45,267 nt of DNA. Origin: a virus. Under the pieces are notes generated by a model that did not search any database, was not told where the DNA came from, and saw only the letters and a program-made list of their open reading frames with translations. This document shows, one piece after another, positions 1-5,916 of the stretch (the first letter of the stretch is position 1; every line of letters begins with the position of its first letter). The stretch spans positions 1-45,267 of the IMG/VR virus record IMGVR_UViG_3300020154_000007; one strand, given 5' to 3'. The position numbers and the translations under genes are program-made.

Positions 1-625
1 AAACCGGTGCGCAGCGAATCTTGATCTGCACGCCGTACAGGCGCGGATTGCTCTCGCACTTCCGATCCAGATATTCCCACGTGACACCTCGTTCCTTGAG
101 AACGTCGTCTGCCTTCCCGATCTTGCGTAGGTTGGAAGCGCTGTTGGCGCCCCACACGAGAAACGAACACACTGCGTCGCGCGTCGACTTGAACGCTGAC
201 TGCAGGTTGTCGTCGTCGAGTTGTTTCAGGCCGAGCCGAATCCAGCTAATGTGTTGCACGCGCATGCCGTACCCAGCCGCGATGCACTGCGCGTAGCCAG
301 GCATGTGCAGGTTCATGGCTTTCCACACCATCTCCCGCTTGGCCTTGGCGGCGTCGGCGCGCTTGCTGCGACGGATCCGCTTCACGCCAAACGGGGTCCA
401 TGTTTTTACGTAGTACGTGTCGTTCGTCGCGTTGTAGGTGAACGATTCGAAGTAGATCGGCAGCTGCAGCGTGTGCGTGTTCGTTCGCGGATCGAACTTG
501 TGGTACTGCGAGACCAGGCACTTCGGCCCGTTCTTCCGCTTCAGCTTCGGCAGCTCCTTGCCGGTGAGCACGCGCCGATAGTCGGCAGCGTTCTCGCGCG
601 GGATGTGGTTGAGGATGCGAGTCAT
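1..625 (-). CDS. rusA: RusA-like Holliday junction resolvase, copy 1 (3' end off the contig)
   Basis: The frame reads open from an ATG at 625 to the contig edge (208 residues, no stop), so the C-terminus is missing. It matches the complete homologue at 44416-45006, sharing the start (MTRILN, IPRENAADYRRVL) and the acidic motif LDDDNL at residues 136-141. That motif is typical of RusA-family endonucleases, which cleave four-way junctions during replication and recombination. A segment around residues 60-95 is longer and unlike the second copy. The ATG overlaps the upstream stop by 4 bases (ATGA), which fixes the start. It is last in the leftward replication operon on this side of the contig. 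Confidence 0.8.
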   Translation of the reverse strand, partial: MTRILNHIPRENAADYRRVLTGKELPKLKRKNGPKCLVSQYHKFDPRTNTHTLQLPIYFESFTYNATNDTYYVKTWTPFGVKRIRRSKRADAAKAKREMVWKAMNLHMPGYAQCIAAGYGMRVQHISWIRLGLKQLDDDNLQSAFKSTRDAVCSFLVWGANSASNLRKIGKADDVLKERGVTWEYLDRKCESNPRLYGVQIKIRCAPV

Positions 626-918
626 CCCGCGAGCCCCCGCTCCCTGATGAAGTCGCCGAGCGTGATGAGCGGCTTGCCGCACTGACACGGCAGCACGTCC
701 CAGGTCTCAGCCCCGAGCGACGTGCGCGCCACGAGCTGCTGCTGGCGCGGCTGATCGCAGCGCTTGCAGTCCACCTGTCCGCACAGGCTCTCGACACGCG
801 TGCTGATGTCGCCGATCTCGAGGTGCGGGGCGCGCAGCACGGTCGTGCGCACGATTGGGCGTAGCGTCTTGGGTCGCGCGTCGTGCAGGACGTCGCGCAG
901 CTCTGCGGCGGCGCTCAT
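622..918 (-). CDS. Small Cys-rich, zinc-ribbon-like protein, copy 1
   Basis: A 98-residue protein of unknown function. Its C-terminal half holds Cys clusters (CGQVDCKRC, then LPCQCG about 30 residues later) that look like a zinc ribbon. It sits between the helicase-proximal small gene and rusA, overlapping both neighbours by 4 bases, so it is probably co-translated with replication proteins. A nearly identical partial copy lies at the right end of the window. Its position beside a junction resolvase suggests DNA or protein binding during replication, but this is inference. Confidence 0.7.
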   Translation of the reverse strand: MSAAAELRDVLHDARPKTLRPIVRTTVLRAPHLEIGDISTRVESLCGQVDCKRCDQPRQQQLVARTSLGAETWDVLPCQCGKPLITLGDFIRERGLAG

Positions 919-1070
919 CGCTCGGCCTCCGCGATGCTCTTCAGGAGACGCTTCACGAGCGCTTTCGCCTGTTCGGCGGTCATCTCGATGTAGTGGTCAG
1001 ACTGCTCGATGATCAGCCGCGGACCTGACTGGTAGTACATGACGGCCACCTTTGGCGCCGGCTTCCTCAT
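915..1070 (-). CDS. Hypothetical 51-residue protein
   Basis: A short reading frame between the helicase and the zinc-ribbon gene. Its ATG at 1070 overlaps the helicase stop (ATGA) and its own stop overlaps the next ATG, the same coupling used throughout this operon. The sequence starts MRKPAPKVAVMYY and ends in a charged helix rich in Ala, Lys and Glu. No family recognised. The perfect tiling with both neighbours is the main evidence that it is translated. Confidence 0.6.
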   Translation of the reverse strand: MRKPAPKVAVMYYQSGPRLIIEQSDHYIEMTAEQAKALVKRLLKSIAEAER

Positions 1071-2380
1071 GACAGCTCCCCGCTGAACGTCGTGGTCGGA
1101 GCGTCGAAGCGCATGCGCACGATGCCCGTGTCGCCCTTGCGGTTCTTGAGGAACACGGCCTCAGCCGCAGTCTTGTCCGCGTTCGCGTCGTAGACGCACT
1201 CGCGGTGCAGCCCGATGATGCGATCAGCATCGCGCTCGATCTGACCGCTCTGCGCGATGTCGCTCATCACGGGGCGCTTGTCGCCGCGCTTGTCGGAGTC
1301 GCGGTTGCTCTGCGAGAGCACGACGAAAGGCACGTCCAGCTCGCGCGACAGGAGCTTGAGCGCGGTCGCGATGTCGCCGATCTCCTCGAAGCGCGACTGA
1401 TAGCGCTTCCGCATGCGCATCAGCTGCAGGTAGTCGATCGCCACAAGGTCAAGCTGACCCTTGCGCTTCATGGCGCGGCACGTGTTGGCGAGATCTTCGA
1501 GCGTCAGGCCGGCGCAGTCGAAGATGTACAGCGGGATGTCCGACAGCATGCCGGCGCGGTTGACCAAGTGCGTCGCGGTGTCGGCGCTGAGCTTGCGCGC
1601 GAACGCCTGCACGGGGATGCGCGCGTCCTGCGAGAGCACGCTGAGGCCCACGTCCAGCTCGCTCATCTCGTACGAGAACACCGCCGTGTGCAGGCCGGCG
1701 ACCGCGTTGTTGCGTGCGATCTGCAGCGCGAACGACGTCTTGCCGATGCCCGGGCGAGCCAGCACGATCGCGAGCTCGCCGGAAGCGAAGCCGCGCCAAG
1801 GCAGCGCGCGGTCCACCGGATCGATGCCGCTCGGCGCGACGATGCGCGGCGTGACCGGCCGCTCGGCGACGATCTCCTGGATCGCTAGGTCCAGCACTTC
1901 GCCAAGTCGACGCCCTGCTCGCTTCTGCCGCCGCCCCGCTAAGGCGGCTGTGAGCCTCTCAGAGGCGCGTTGCAGAAACTCGTTCGGGTCGTGCGTTGCC
2001 GCCGACTCCAGGCCCCACGCGCCAACGTCGAGGCAAGCGCGCGCCAAAGTGCGAGCCTCGGCCAGCTGGCGGAGCCGCTCGACTGCGCCCTCGTACTCTT
2101 CGAGCGAGAGCATGGTCAGCTCGTACGCGGCTGCGATGAACTCGAGGATCAGCTCCGAGCCGCTCGACGCGCTCGTAAGTGTGGCCAGGTCGAAGTTCTG
2201 CCCGGCGTCGCGGTGCAGTCGAGCGATGCCCTCGAACACGGCGCGCGTGCCGTCGGCGTAGAAGTCGCTCGGCAGGAGCTCGTCGACAAGTAGCTGCCGG
2301 TGCTCGGCGAAGTGGAGCGCGAGGTTGAGCACCTTGCGCTCGAGGTGATGGTCGTGTGGCAATCCGATTCGTTCTGACAT
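1067..2380 (-). CDS. dnaB: Replicative DNA helicase, DnaB family
   Basis: A 437-residue protein with the DnaB layout. The N-terminal helical domain covers about residues 8-110, followed by a linker and a RecA-like ATPase from about 180. Walker A is RPGIGKTS (209-216) and Walker B DLVAIDYLQL (311-320). The DnaB signature VVLSQSNR comes at 353-360, followed by the QSGQIERDAD region. It would form the hexameric 5'-3' helicase at the phage fork. It follows the putative initiator gene directly. The 23-base gap holds the CAACCAACCAGGA leader motif, whose AGGA serves as ribosome-binding site for the ATG at 2380. Length is slightly short for the family but all core motifs are present. Confidence 0.95.
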   Translation of the reverse strand: MSERIGLPHDHHLERKVLNLALHFAEHRQLLVDELLPSDFYADGTRAVFEGIARLHRDAGQNFDLATLTSASSGSELILEFIAAAYELTMLSLEEYEGAVERLRQLAEARTLARACLDVGAWGLESAATHDPNEFLQRASERLTAALAGRRQKRAGRRLGEVLDLAIQEIVAERPVTPRIVAPSGIDPVDRALPWRGFASGELAIVLARPGIGKTSFALQIARNNAVAGLHTAVFSYEMSELDVGLSVLSQDARIPVQAFARKLSADTATHLVNRAGMLSDIPLYIFDCAGLTLEDLANTCRAMKRKGQLDLVAIDYLQLMRMRKRYQSRFEEIGDIATALKLLSRELDVPFVVLSQSNRDSDKRGDKRPVMSDIAQSGQIERDADRIIGLHRECVYDANADKTAAEAVFLKNRKGDTGIVRMRFDAPTTTFSGELS

Positions 2381-2387
2381 TTGCGTG

Positions 2388-2401
2388 TTCCTGGTTGGTT
2401 G
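2388..2401 (-). promoter_or_regulatory. CAACCAACCAGGA leader motif before dnaB
   Basis: On the minus strand CAACCAACCAGGAA lies 7 bases before the helicase ATG. AGGA is a normal Shine-Dalgarno core. The CAACCAAC extension is shared with several other genes in the window (near 5.9, 42.0, 42.5, 42.7 and 44.25 kb), so this is a family of leaders and not an isolated site. Confidence 0.7.
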
Positions 2402-2404
2402 AGG

Positions 2405-3241
2405 TCAGAGCAACTTCATGGGTTGGTGCGCGGACGGGACGACCTCGGCAGCGCGCAGCTGCTGCCGACCGTTCGCGTATTGCTGTTTCTGCGCTGCGTG
2501 CTCCTGCTCGCTGAGCAGGTGCGAGTGCCAAAGGGAGTCGACGATGCGCTTCGGGTTGAGCGCGCGGAGCTTCTTCCCGTGCACCGAGCTGGCTCGGAGG
2601 TTGGCCGCGACCGTCGCGCGTTCCTCGGCCGACTGCTTGCCGATGAACTCGTAGGCGGCAGACGCGGACGGGATGCTGGCCACGTCCTTCTGGACCAGCT
2701 CTGCGTACCAGGCCCGGCCGATCTTCTCCGCCGCCGTCACCACCGCATACGGCACTGCAATGCCAGGCAAAGCAGAGGGAAGCACAGCAGAGTTAAGAGT
2801 GACGCTCGCGTGACGGTCCGTGACGGCCGTGATTTCGCGTGACGATTGCGTCACGTCTCGTGACTCCGGCGTCACGTTTTGTGACGGCTCTGCCATAGCT
2901 TGGCTACGGCGCCGTTCCCGGTACTCCTTCGCGCGTTGCTTGTCCGACTTCACGCACTCCTGCGCTTCGAGGAAGCGCGGAGCCACGAGCAGGTCGTCGT
3001 GCGCCTCGATGACGCCCCTGTCGAACAGCTGCGGCAGACCGACCTCGACGACATCCGGCGGCAGCTCGGTAGCGAGCGCTACCGCTTCGTCGGGCTGGAG
3101 GCCCTCAAGGTCGAGGACCCCTGCCCGGTCAAGCTTGCGAAGCAAGAGCGACCATACACAGCGCGCCTGCCAGTTGAGCCGCTTCCAGGTCATCGTGTCG
3201 CGCGTGTAGACGCGGACATAGCTCTCGTTCGCAAAGTCCAT
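2405..3241 (-). CDS. Putative phage replication initiator (lambda O-like arrangement)
   Basis: 278 residues, first gene of the leftward replication operon and directly upstream of dnaB. The N-terminus (about 1-95, with TWKRLNWQARCVWSLLL) looks like the winged-helix start of phage initiators and DnaD/DnaT-like loaders. A basic stretch KQRAKEYRERRRS follows at 101-113. Residues 119-149 form a Ser/Thr/Val linker encoded by the iteron-like DNA repeats at 2799-2886. The C-terminal domain (about 155-278) may contact the helicase. The start at 3241 has an AAGGTGA ribosome-binding site about 9 bases upstream. The function rests on gene order and the internal repeats. I did not recognise a specific family. 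Confidence 0.65.
   Translation of the reverse strand: MDFANESYVRVYTRDTMTWKRLNWQARCVWSLLLRKLDRAGVLDLEGLQPDEAVALATELPPDVVEVGLPQLFDRGVIEAHDDLLVAPRFLEAQECVKSDKQRAKEYRERRRSQAMAEPSQNVTPESRDVTQSSREITAVTDRHASVTLNSAVLPSALPGIAVPYAVVTAAEKIGRAWYAELVQKDVASIPSASAAYEFIGKQSAEERATVAANLRASSVHGKKLRALNPKRIVDSLWHSHLLSEQEHAAQKQQYANGRQQLRAAEVVPSAHQPMKLL
2799..2886 (-). repeat. Iteron-like TGACG array inside the initiator gene, candidate replication origin
   Basis: Nine hexamers of GTGACG or its near variants start at 2799, 2810, 2820, 2829, 2839, 2850, 2860, 2871 and 2881. Most are GTGACG; 2829 is GTGATT, 2860 is GTGACT, and 2850 and 2871 read GTCACG, the opposite orientation. Steps are 9-11 bases (mean about 10.25), so the sites fall on one face of the helix. 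Lambda carries its origin iterons inside gene O in the same way. The function as origin is inference; the phased array is directly visible. Confidence 0.65.
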
Positions 3242-3477
3242 GCGATGTAGTCACCTTGTCATACAAACGTATGCTTGTTAGATCGTGGGTGGGCGAGCGC
3301 GGCAAAGCCGCACGTCGTGGCAGTCGGGTGCTTCACCGCGCTCGGTACGTAAGCCACCGCACAGCTGGCTGACCTACCCAGCACGTCGCCGCTCGCATTG
3401 GCTACATTTCAGCCTGCGGGGCGTTGTGGGGGAAACCACTACAAGAGTATTAGTCTACGCCCATGAGCAGACATGGG
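3242..3477. promoter_or_regulatory. Control region between initiator and XRE regulator, with two inverted repeats
   Basis: This 236-base gap lacks a convincing gene. It holds CATAC-AAAC-GTATG at 3260-3273, just upstream of the initiator start. It also holds CCCATG-AGCAGA-CATGGG at 3460-3477, directly after the XRE stop codon, and a GCGGC-AAA-GCCGC hairpin at 3299-3311. A leftward -10-like TAATAC (3452-3447) follows the second repeat, without a clear -35. The region probably contains the leftward replication promoter and its operators. Exact sites are not proven. Confidence 0.45.
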
Positions 3478-3702
3478 TTAGCCACACCAGTCGAGCGGCG
3501 TGATCGGGTCACCGAGCGCCTTTGTGATGCGATGAAGCGCGCAGGCAATGGGGGTTGCCGGAACGCGCGCAACGCGGGGATCGTCGGCTTCGTACCGACG
3601 AATCGCGGAGCCGCTGCAGCCAACCTTCGCCGCCAGCTTCTCCGGAGACAGGCCGTGCTCCTCGCGGAGCCGTCGAAGCCTCTCCTTTGCAGATCTCTTC
3701 AT
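3478..3702 (-). CDS. XRE/Cro-type helix-turn-helix regulator
   Basis: 74 residues from the ATG at 3702; a TTG at 3720 would add six residues but has no better ribosome-binding site. The N-terminal half (RLRRLREEHGLSPEKLAAKVGCSGSAIRRYE) is a classic XRE helix-turn-helix, without a C-terminal dimerisation or protease domain, so it resembles Cro or a minimal repressor. It is transcribed leftward toward the replication operon. Its start lies only 18 bases from the start of the divergent regulator, so its promoter must lie inside the neighbour's coding sequence. A half-site TGTCAGA at 3761-3767 matches the operator family seen elsewhere. Confidence 0.8.
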   Translation of the reverse strand: MKRSAKERLRRLREEHGLSPEKLAAKVGCSGSAIRRYEADDPRVARVPATPIACALHRITKALGDPITPLDWCG

Positions 3703-3720
3703 GGACAGGAACTGTGACAA

Positions 3721-4314
3721 ATGGACGAGATGCCGTCAAGCGCCTTGTACGAGATCGTTCTGTCAGACTTCCAGGCCGTGCCAACCAGGACACCGATAGA
3801 CAAAGAGAAGCTCGTGGGACTGCGCTTCTCGTACCTAATCAAGCAACAGTACGACCTAGCGGTCGCTGCCGGAAAGAAGCATGGATTCTATGAAGAGATG
3901 GCCGCCGCCATTGGATGCAGCGGGTCACTGCTCCATAAATGGAAAGACCCGGAGAAGGTAAGAGCCGGGCTGATCGAAAGAGAATCGATCAACGCGAAAA
4001 TAATACAGGGCGTGCGAGAAGCATTTCGCATAAGCTCCGAATACTTCTTCGTGAACGCAAAAGACCTACCCAATCACGTAGTTCTTGCGGACGGCTCAAC
4101 GCGGCTCACAGAGCCCGACGAGGTAGACTGTCGCGCTCCGATATTCGACCTGACGCGAAAGCGTGATCAGCTCGACACGGCAGCGCGCAAGCAGATCTCC
4201 GAGCACGACGAGCGCCTGCTTGCTGTTGAGGCTGAGAACCGACAGCTCAAGGCTCAGAACGAGCGGATCCTGCAGCTACTTGAGCGCTTAGTCGGAACGT
4301 CAGCAGTGCGTTAG
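3721..4314 (+). CDS. HTH regulator with C-terminal coiled coil (repressor or CII-like)
   Basis: 197 residues. A central helix-turn-helix (about 56-84, YEEMAAAIGCSGSLLHKWKDP) is followed by a middle region and a heptad-rich C-terminus (about 150-190, LLAVEAENRQLKAQNERI) likely to form a coiled-coil dimer or tetramer. Its order relative to the XRE gene resembles a phage immunity region. The ATG at 3721 has AGGAA about 10 bases upstream. A strong terminator follows the gene, so it is transcribed separately from the early operon downstream. It could be the lysogeny repressor or a CII-like activator; the sequence does not decide. Confidence 0.7.
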   Translation: MDEMPSSALYEIVLSDFQAVPTRTPIDKEKLVGLRFSYLIKQQYDLAVAAGKKHGFYEEMAAAIGCSGSLLHKWKDPEKVRAGLIERESINAKIIQGVREAFRISSEYFFVNAKDLPNHVVLADGSTRLTEPDEVDCRAPIFDLTRKRDQLDTAARKQISEHDERLLAVEAENRQLKAQNERILQLLERLVGTSAVR

Positions 4315-4334
4315 CATTACGCGTCGTTACAAAC

Positions 4335-4370
4335 TCCCGTGGCCGCCCTGAGCGACCACGGGATTTTTTT
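4335..4370 (+). terminator. Rho-independent terminator after the HTH regulator
   Basis: An 8-bp stem TCCCGTGG (4335-4342) / CCACGGGA (4356-4363) is followed immediately by seven T residues. This is the cleanest intrinsic terminator in the window. It insulates the regulator gene from the early operon that starts at 4429. Confidence 0.9.
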
Positions 4371-4380
4371 CGTCCGCAAG

Positions 4381-4450
4381 TCTGACGTTTGTGTTGACGC
4401 ACGCCGAGACCTCTGACATACGGTCTATATGACTGTGACGAATGTCAGAG
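4381..4450 (+). promoter_or_regulatory. Rightward early promoter with TCTGACA-type operators
   Basis: A -35 box TTGACG (4394-4399) is 17 bases from a weak -10 CATACG (4417-4422). The -10 overlaps CTCTGACAT (4411-4419), whose exact complement ATGTCAGAG occurs at 4442-4450. A third related sequence, TCTGACG, lies at 4381-4387, upstream of the -35. The same TCTGACA/TGTCAGA words form perfect palindromes at 13120 and 42730. This looks like a repressor-controlled early promoter. The predicted transcript would begin almost at the ATG at 4429. Confidence 0.6.
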
Positions 4451-4713
4451 ATGAGGTTCGAGTCGGACAACCGTGTGACTTCACGTTGCGCGAATACACC
4501 TTCAACGACCTGGACCACTACGGCGAGGACGCCGGCCGGTTGTTCGCTGAGTCGTTCGAGGAAGCAGCCCAGCTGTGGGCGCTGGAGAACCTCGACGCGG
4601 GCGAGAGCCGTCTCTTGAAGGTGTGGGATCGCGGCGAGGCTCGCGACTGCCGCGTCGAGCGCGAGGGCAACAGGGCGACGGCCGAGACCTTCACCGCTGA
4701 GTGGTGCGGCTGA
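4429..4713 (+). CDS. Hypothetical early protein, 94 residues, possibly leaderless
   Basis: First gene of the rightward operon. The protein is acidic (FNDLDHYGEDAGRLFAESFEEA) and has no recognised domain. There is no Shine-Dalgarno sequence before the ATG, and the nearest promoter would put the transcription start at or next to the start codon, so a leaderless message is plausible. The stop overlaps the next ATG (TGATG), which supports the reading frame. First genes of phage early operons often encode host-takeover factors, but nothing here shows that directly. Confidence 0.6.
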   Translation: MTVTNVRDEVRVGQPCDFTLREYTFNDLDHYGEDAGRLFAESFEEAAQLWALENLDAGESRLLKVWDRGEARDCRVEREGNRATAETFTAEWCG

Positions 4714-5012
4714 TGGACTCGATCTTCGAGATCGATGCGTTCGCCGAGATTGCGGCGCAAGAGCCGCCGACGCGCGAAGGCGTGATGGTTGCGCTCGCAG
4801 CGAGCTTCGCAGCGCAAGCAGTCCGCAGCCGTCCGCGGCGTGACGCCATCGTGCGCGCCTTCGCGAAGATTCCGGGAGCGTACGCCGCGCGCCCGCATGA
4901 CTTCGAGGCGTTCCGCCTCGGGTGGATCGCTGAGTACCGCGCGCTCGGTGGCGAGTGCTCGGAGCCGGAGACGTTTTTCAACGTGCTGACGAGCGGCCAG
5001 CGCGCCGCGTGA
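4713..5012 (+). CDS. Hypothetical early protein, 99 residues
   Basis: The ATG at 4713 shares its A with the preceding TGA. This coupling favours it over the GTG at 4701. The protein is Ala-rich and mostly helical by eye (VMVALAASFAAQAVRS), with aromatic residues toward the end. I recognise no family. It is followed 11 bases later by the next gene with its own strong ribosome-binding site. Confidence 0.6.
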   Translation: MDSIFEIDAFAEIAAQEPPTREGVMVALAASFAAQAVRSRPRRDAIVRAFAKIPGAYAARPHDFEAFRLGWIAEYRALGGECSEPETFFNVLTSGQRAA

Positions 5013-5023
5013 GGAGGGGAACC

Positions 5024-5245
5024 ATGGGACTCATCGGATACGAATACATGCGCGGACAGGTGGATCTCGCCTGTCTTGACGCCATGAGCGGCGACCACGA
5101 GGACTATCGCCTCTGCTTGGCGTTCGGCGTGCCGTGCGTCTCGGCTGCCATTCATCAGATGTTCGAAGCGAACGGTGCGGCCGCGTGGGAAGGCCGCGAG
5201 CGAGAGACGAGAGACGAGCGCTATGCGCGTTGGGGGATCGCATGA
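5024..5245 (+). CDS. Hypothetical early protein, 73 residues
   Basis: Start chosen at 5024 because GAGGAGGGG lies just upstream, one of the strongest ribosome-binding sites in the window. The sequence (MGLIGYEYMRGQVDLACLDA) has no recognised motif. Its stop overlaps the next start in an ATGA arrangement, so the two are likely translated together. Confidence 0.65.
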   Translation: MGLIGYEYMRGQVDLACLDAMSGDHEDYRLCLAFGVPCVSAAIHQMFEANGAAAWEGRERETRDERYARWGIA

Positions 5246-5484
5246 GCAAGCGCAACCTAGAGCGCGTCTCGGTTGAGATCGGTGGCCTGAAGCTTGGGCT
5301 ACGGGTCGAGCCGGAGGTGATGCTCAAGCTGATCAGCGCAATGCAGGAGTACTACGTGGCGAACCGGATCGGCAGCCCAACCGGCAAGGCGCTGATCGCG
5401 TGCGACGAAGCTTTCGACAAGCTCGTCGACAACATTCGCGAGTCCGCGCAGCAGCACGCGCTCAAGGTCATCAGCAAGAGCTGA
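5242..5484 (+). CDS. Hypothetical early protein, 80 residues
   Basis: Begins at the ATG overlapping the previous TGA. The protein starts MSKRNLERVSVEIGGLKLGL and has a helical C-terminal half (FDKLVDNIRESAQQHALK). No family recognised. Its stop codon is the first element of the intercistronic stem-loop that follows, so termination here may feel or affect that structure. Confidence 0.65.
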   Translation: MSKRNLERVSVEIGGLKLGLRVEPEVMLKLISAMQEYYVANRIGSPTGKALIACDEAFDKLVDNIRESAQQHALKVISKS

Positions 5485-5535
5485 GCGCTGGCGCTAGGCC
5501 GCTGACGGCGGCACTGCGCGAGCGCTCAAGCTCGA
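5482..5535 (+). ncRNA. Stop-codon-linked intercistronic stem-loop, copy 1
   Basis: The element starts on the TGA stop of the upstream gene. Outer stem TGAGCGCT (5482-5489) pairs with AGCGCTCA (5521-5528). An inner 4-bp stem GCGC/GCGC and a hairpin GCCGC-TGACG-GCGGC lie inside. The 3' part (GAGCGCTCAAGCTCGA) can instead fold as CGAGC-loop-GCTCG. Copies 2 (5827-5889) and 3 (42594-42537, minus strand) keep this architecture with compensating base changes. Role unknown; a cis-acting RNA controlling processing, stability or reinitiation is inferred. Confidence 0.6.
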
Positions 5536-5547
5536 TGGAGACACACC

Positions 5548-5829
5548 ATGGACGAGATCGATATCAGCAAGATGGATAAGGCCGATGTGCTGGTAGCGCT
5601 GTATGGCCGCGCCCGAGCGCAGGGGATGGGCATGTTCCACTACACGCCAGAGCCGCTCACGCGCGAGGAAGCAACCGAACTGCTCGAAGAGTCCAAGTAC
5701 TTCGACTACCTGCGCGGCCGCGTGATGAAGGTCAATCTGGCCAGCGACCAGCTGCGAACGGGTCTCTACGACCGTGACAACGGGAAAGGTGCAGCAGAGG
5801 AAGCGCTGCGCGAGGCCGGGCTGCTCTGA
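5548..5829 (+). CDS. Conserved phage-type hypothetical protein, 93 residues
   Basis: Acidic protein containing YFDYLRGRVMKVNL followed by LYDRDNGKGAAEEAL. I recognise this pattern from small conserved phage and prophage proteins of unknown function. It sits between two copies of the intercistronic RNA element and overlaps the start of the second with its stop codon. The leader from the first copy supplies TGGAGA as a modest ribosome-binding site. Confidence 0.75.
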   Translation: MDEIDISKMDKADVLVALYGRARAQGMGMFHYTPEPLTREEATELLEESKYFDYLRGRVMKVNLASDQLRTGLYDRDNGKGAAEEALREAGLL

Positions 5830-5889
5830 GCGTTGGCACTGATGCGCCGCAGCTGCAAGCGGCGCCGACGTGCGAGCGCTCAAGCTCGA
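5827..5889 (+). ncRNA. Stop-codon-linked intercistronic stem-loop, copy 2
   Basis: Starts on the TGA stop of the upstream gene. Outer stem TGAGCGTT (5827-5834) pairs with AGCGCTCA (5875-5882), with one G-T wobble. The inner stem is GCAC/GTGC and the hairpin is GCGCCGC-AGCTGCAA-GCGGCGC. Inner-stem and hairpin sequences differ from copies 1 and 3 while pairing is kept. The element leads straight into the CAACCAACCAGGA motif and the start of the lipoprotein gene at 5917. Confidence 0.65.
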
Positions 5890-5908
5890 ACCAACCAACC
5901 AACCAGGA
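5889..5908 (+). promoter_or_regulatory. Extended CAACCAACCAGGA leader motif
   Basis: A CCAA repeat (four AACC units) runs into CCAGGAAAA, 9 bases before the ATG at 5917. It is the plus-strand match of the leader before 44249, which also ends AACCAACCAGGAAAA. AGGA is the ribosome-binding core; the repeated AACC is unusual and shared across the genome. Confidence 0.7.
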
Positions 5909-5916
5909 AAAGACAC

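Noticed and set aside
246-797. Long reading frame on the minus strand at the left end
   Set aside because: It overlaps the rusA and zinc-ribbon genes in another frame and has Arg/Ala-rich low-complexity content; both overlapped genes have homologues at the right end.
3780-3793. CCAACCAGGACACC resembling the leader motif
   Set aside because: Lies within the HTH regulator gene with no start codon at proper spacing; treated as chance.
4451-4475. Possible tRNA T-arm (GGTTCGAGTC)
   Set aside because: No matching acceptor, anticodon or D-arm around it and it lies within a coding sequence. I found no tRNA gene in the window.
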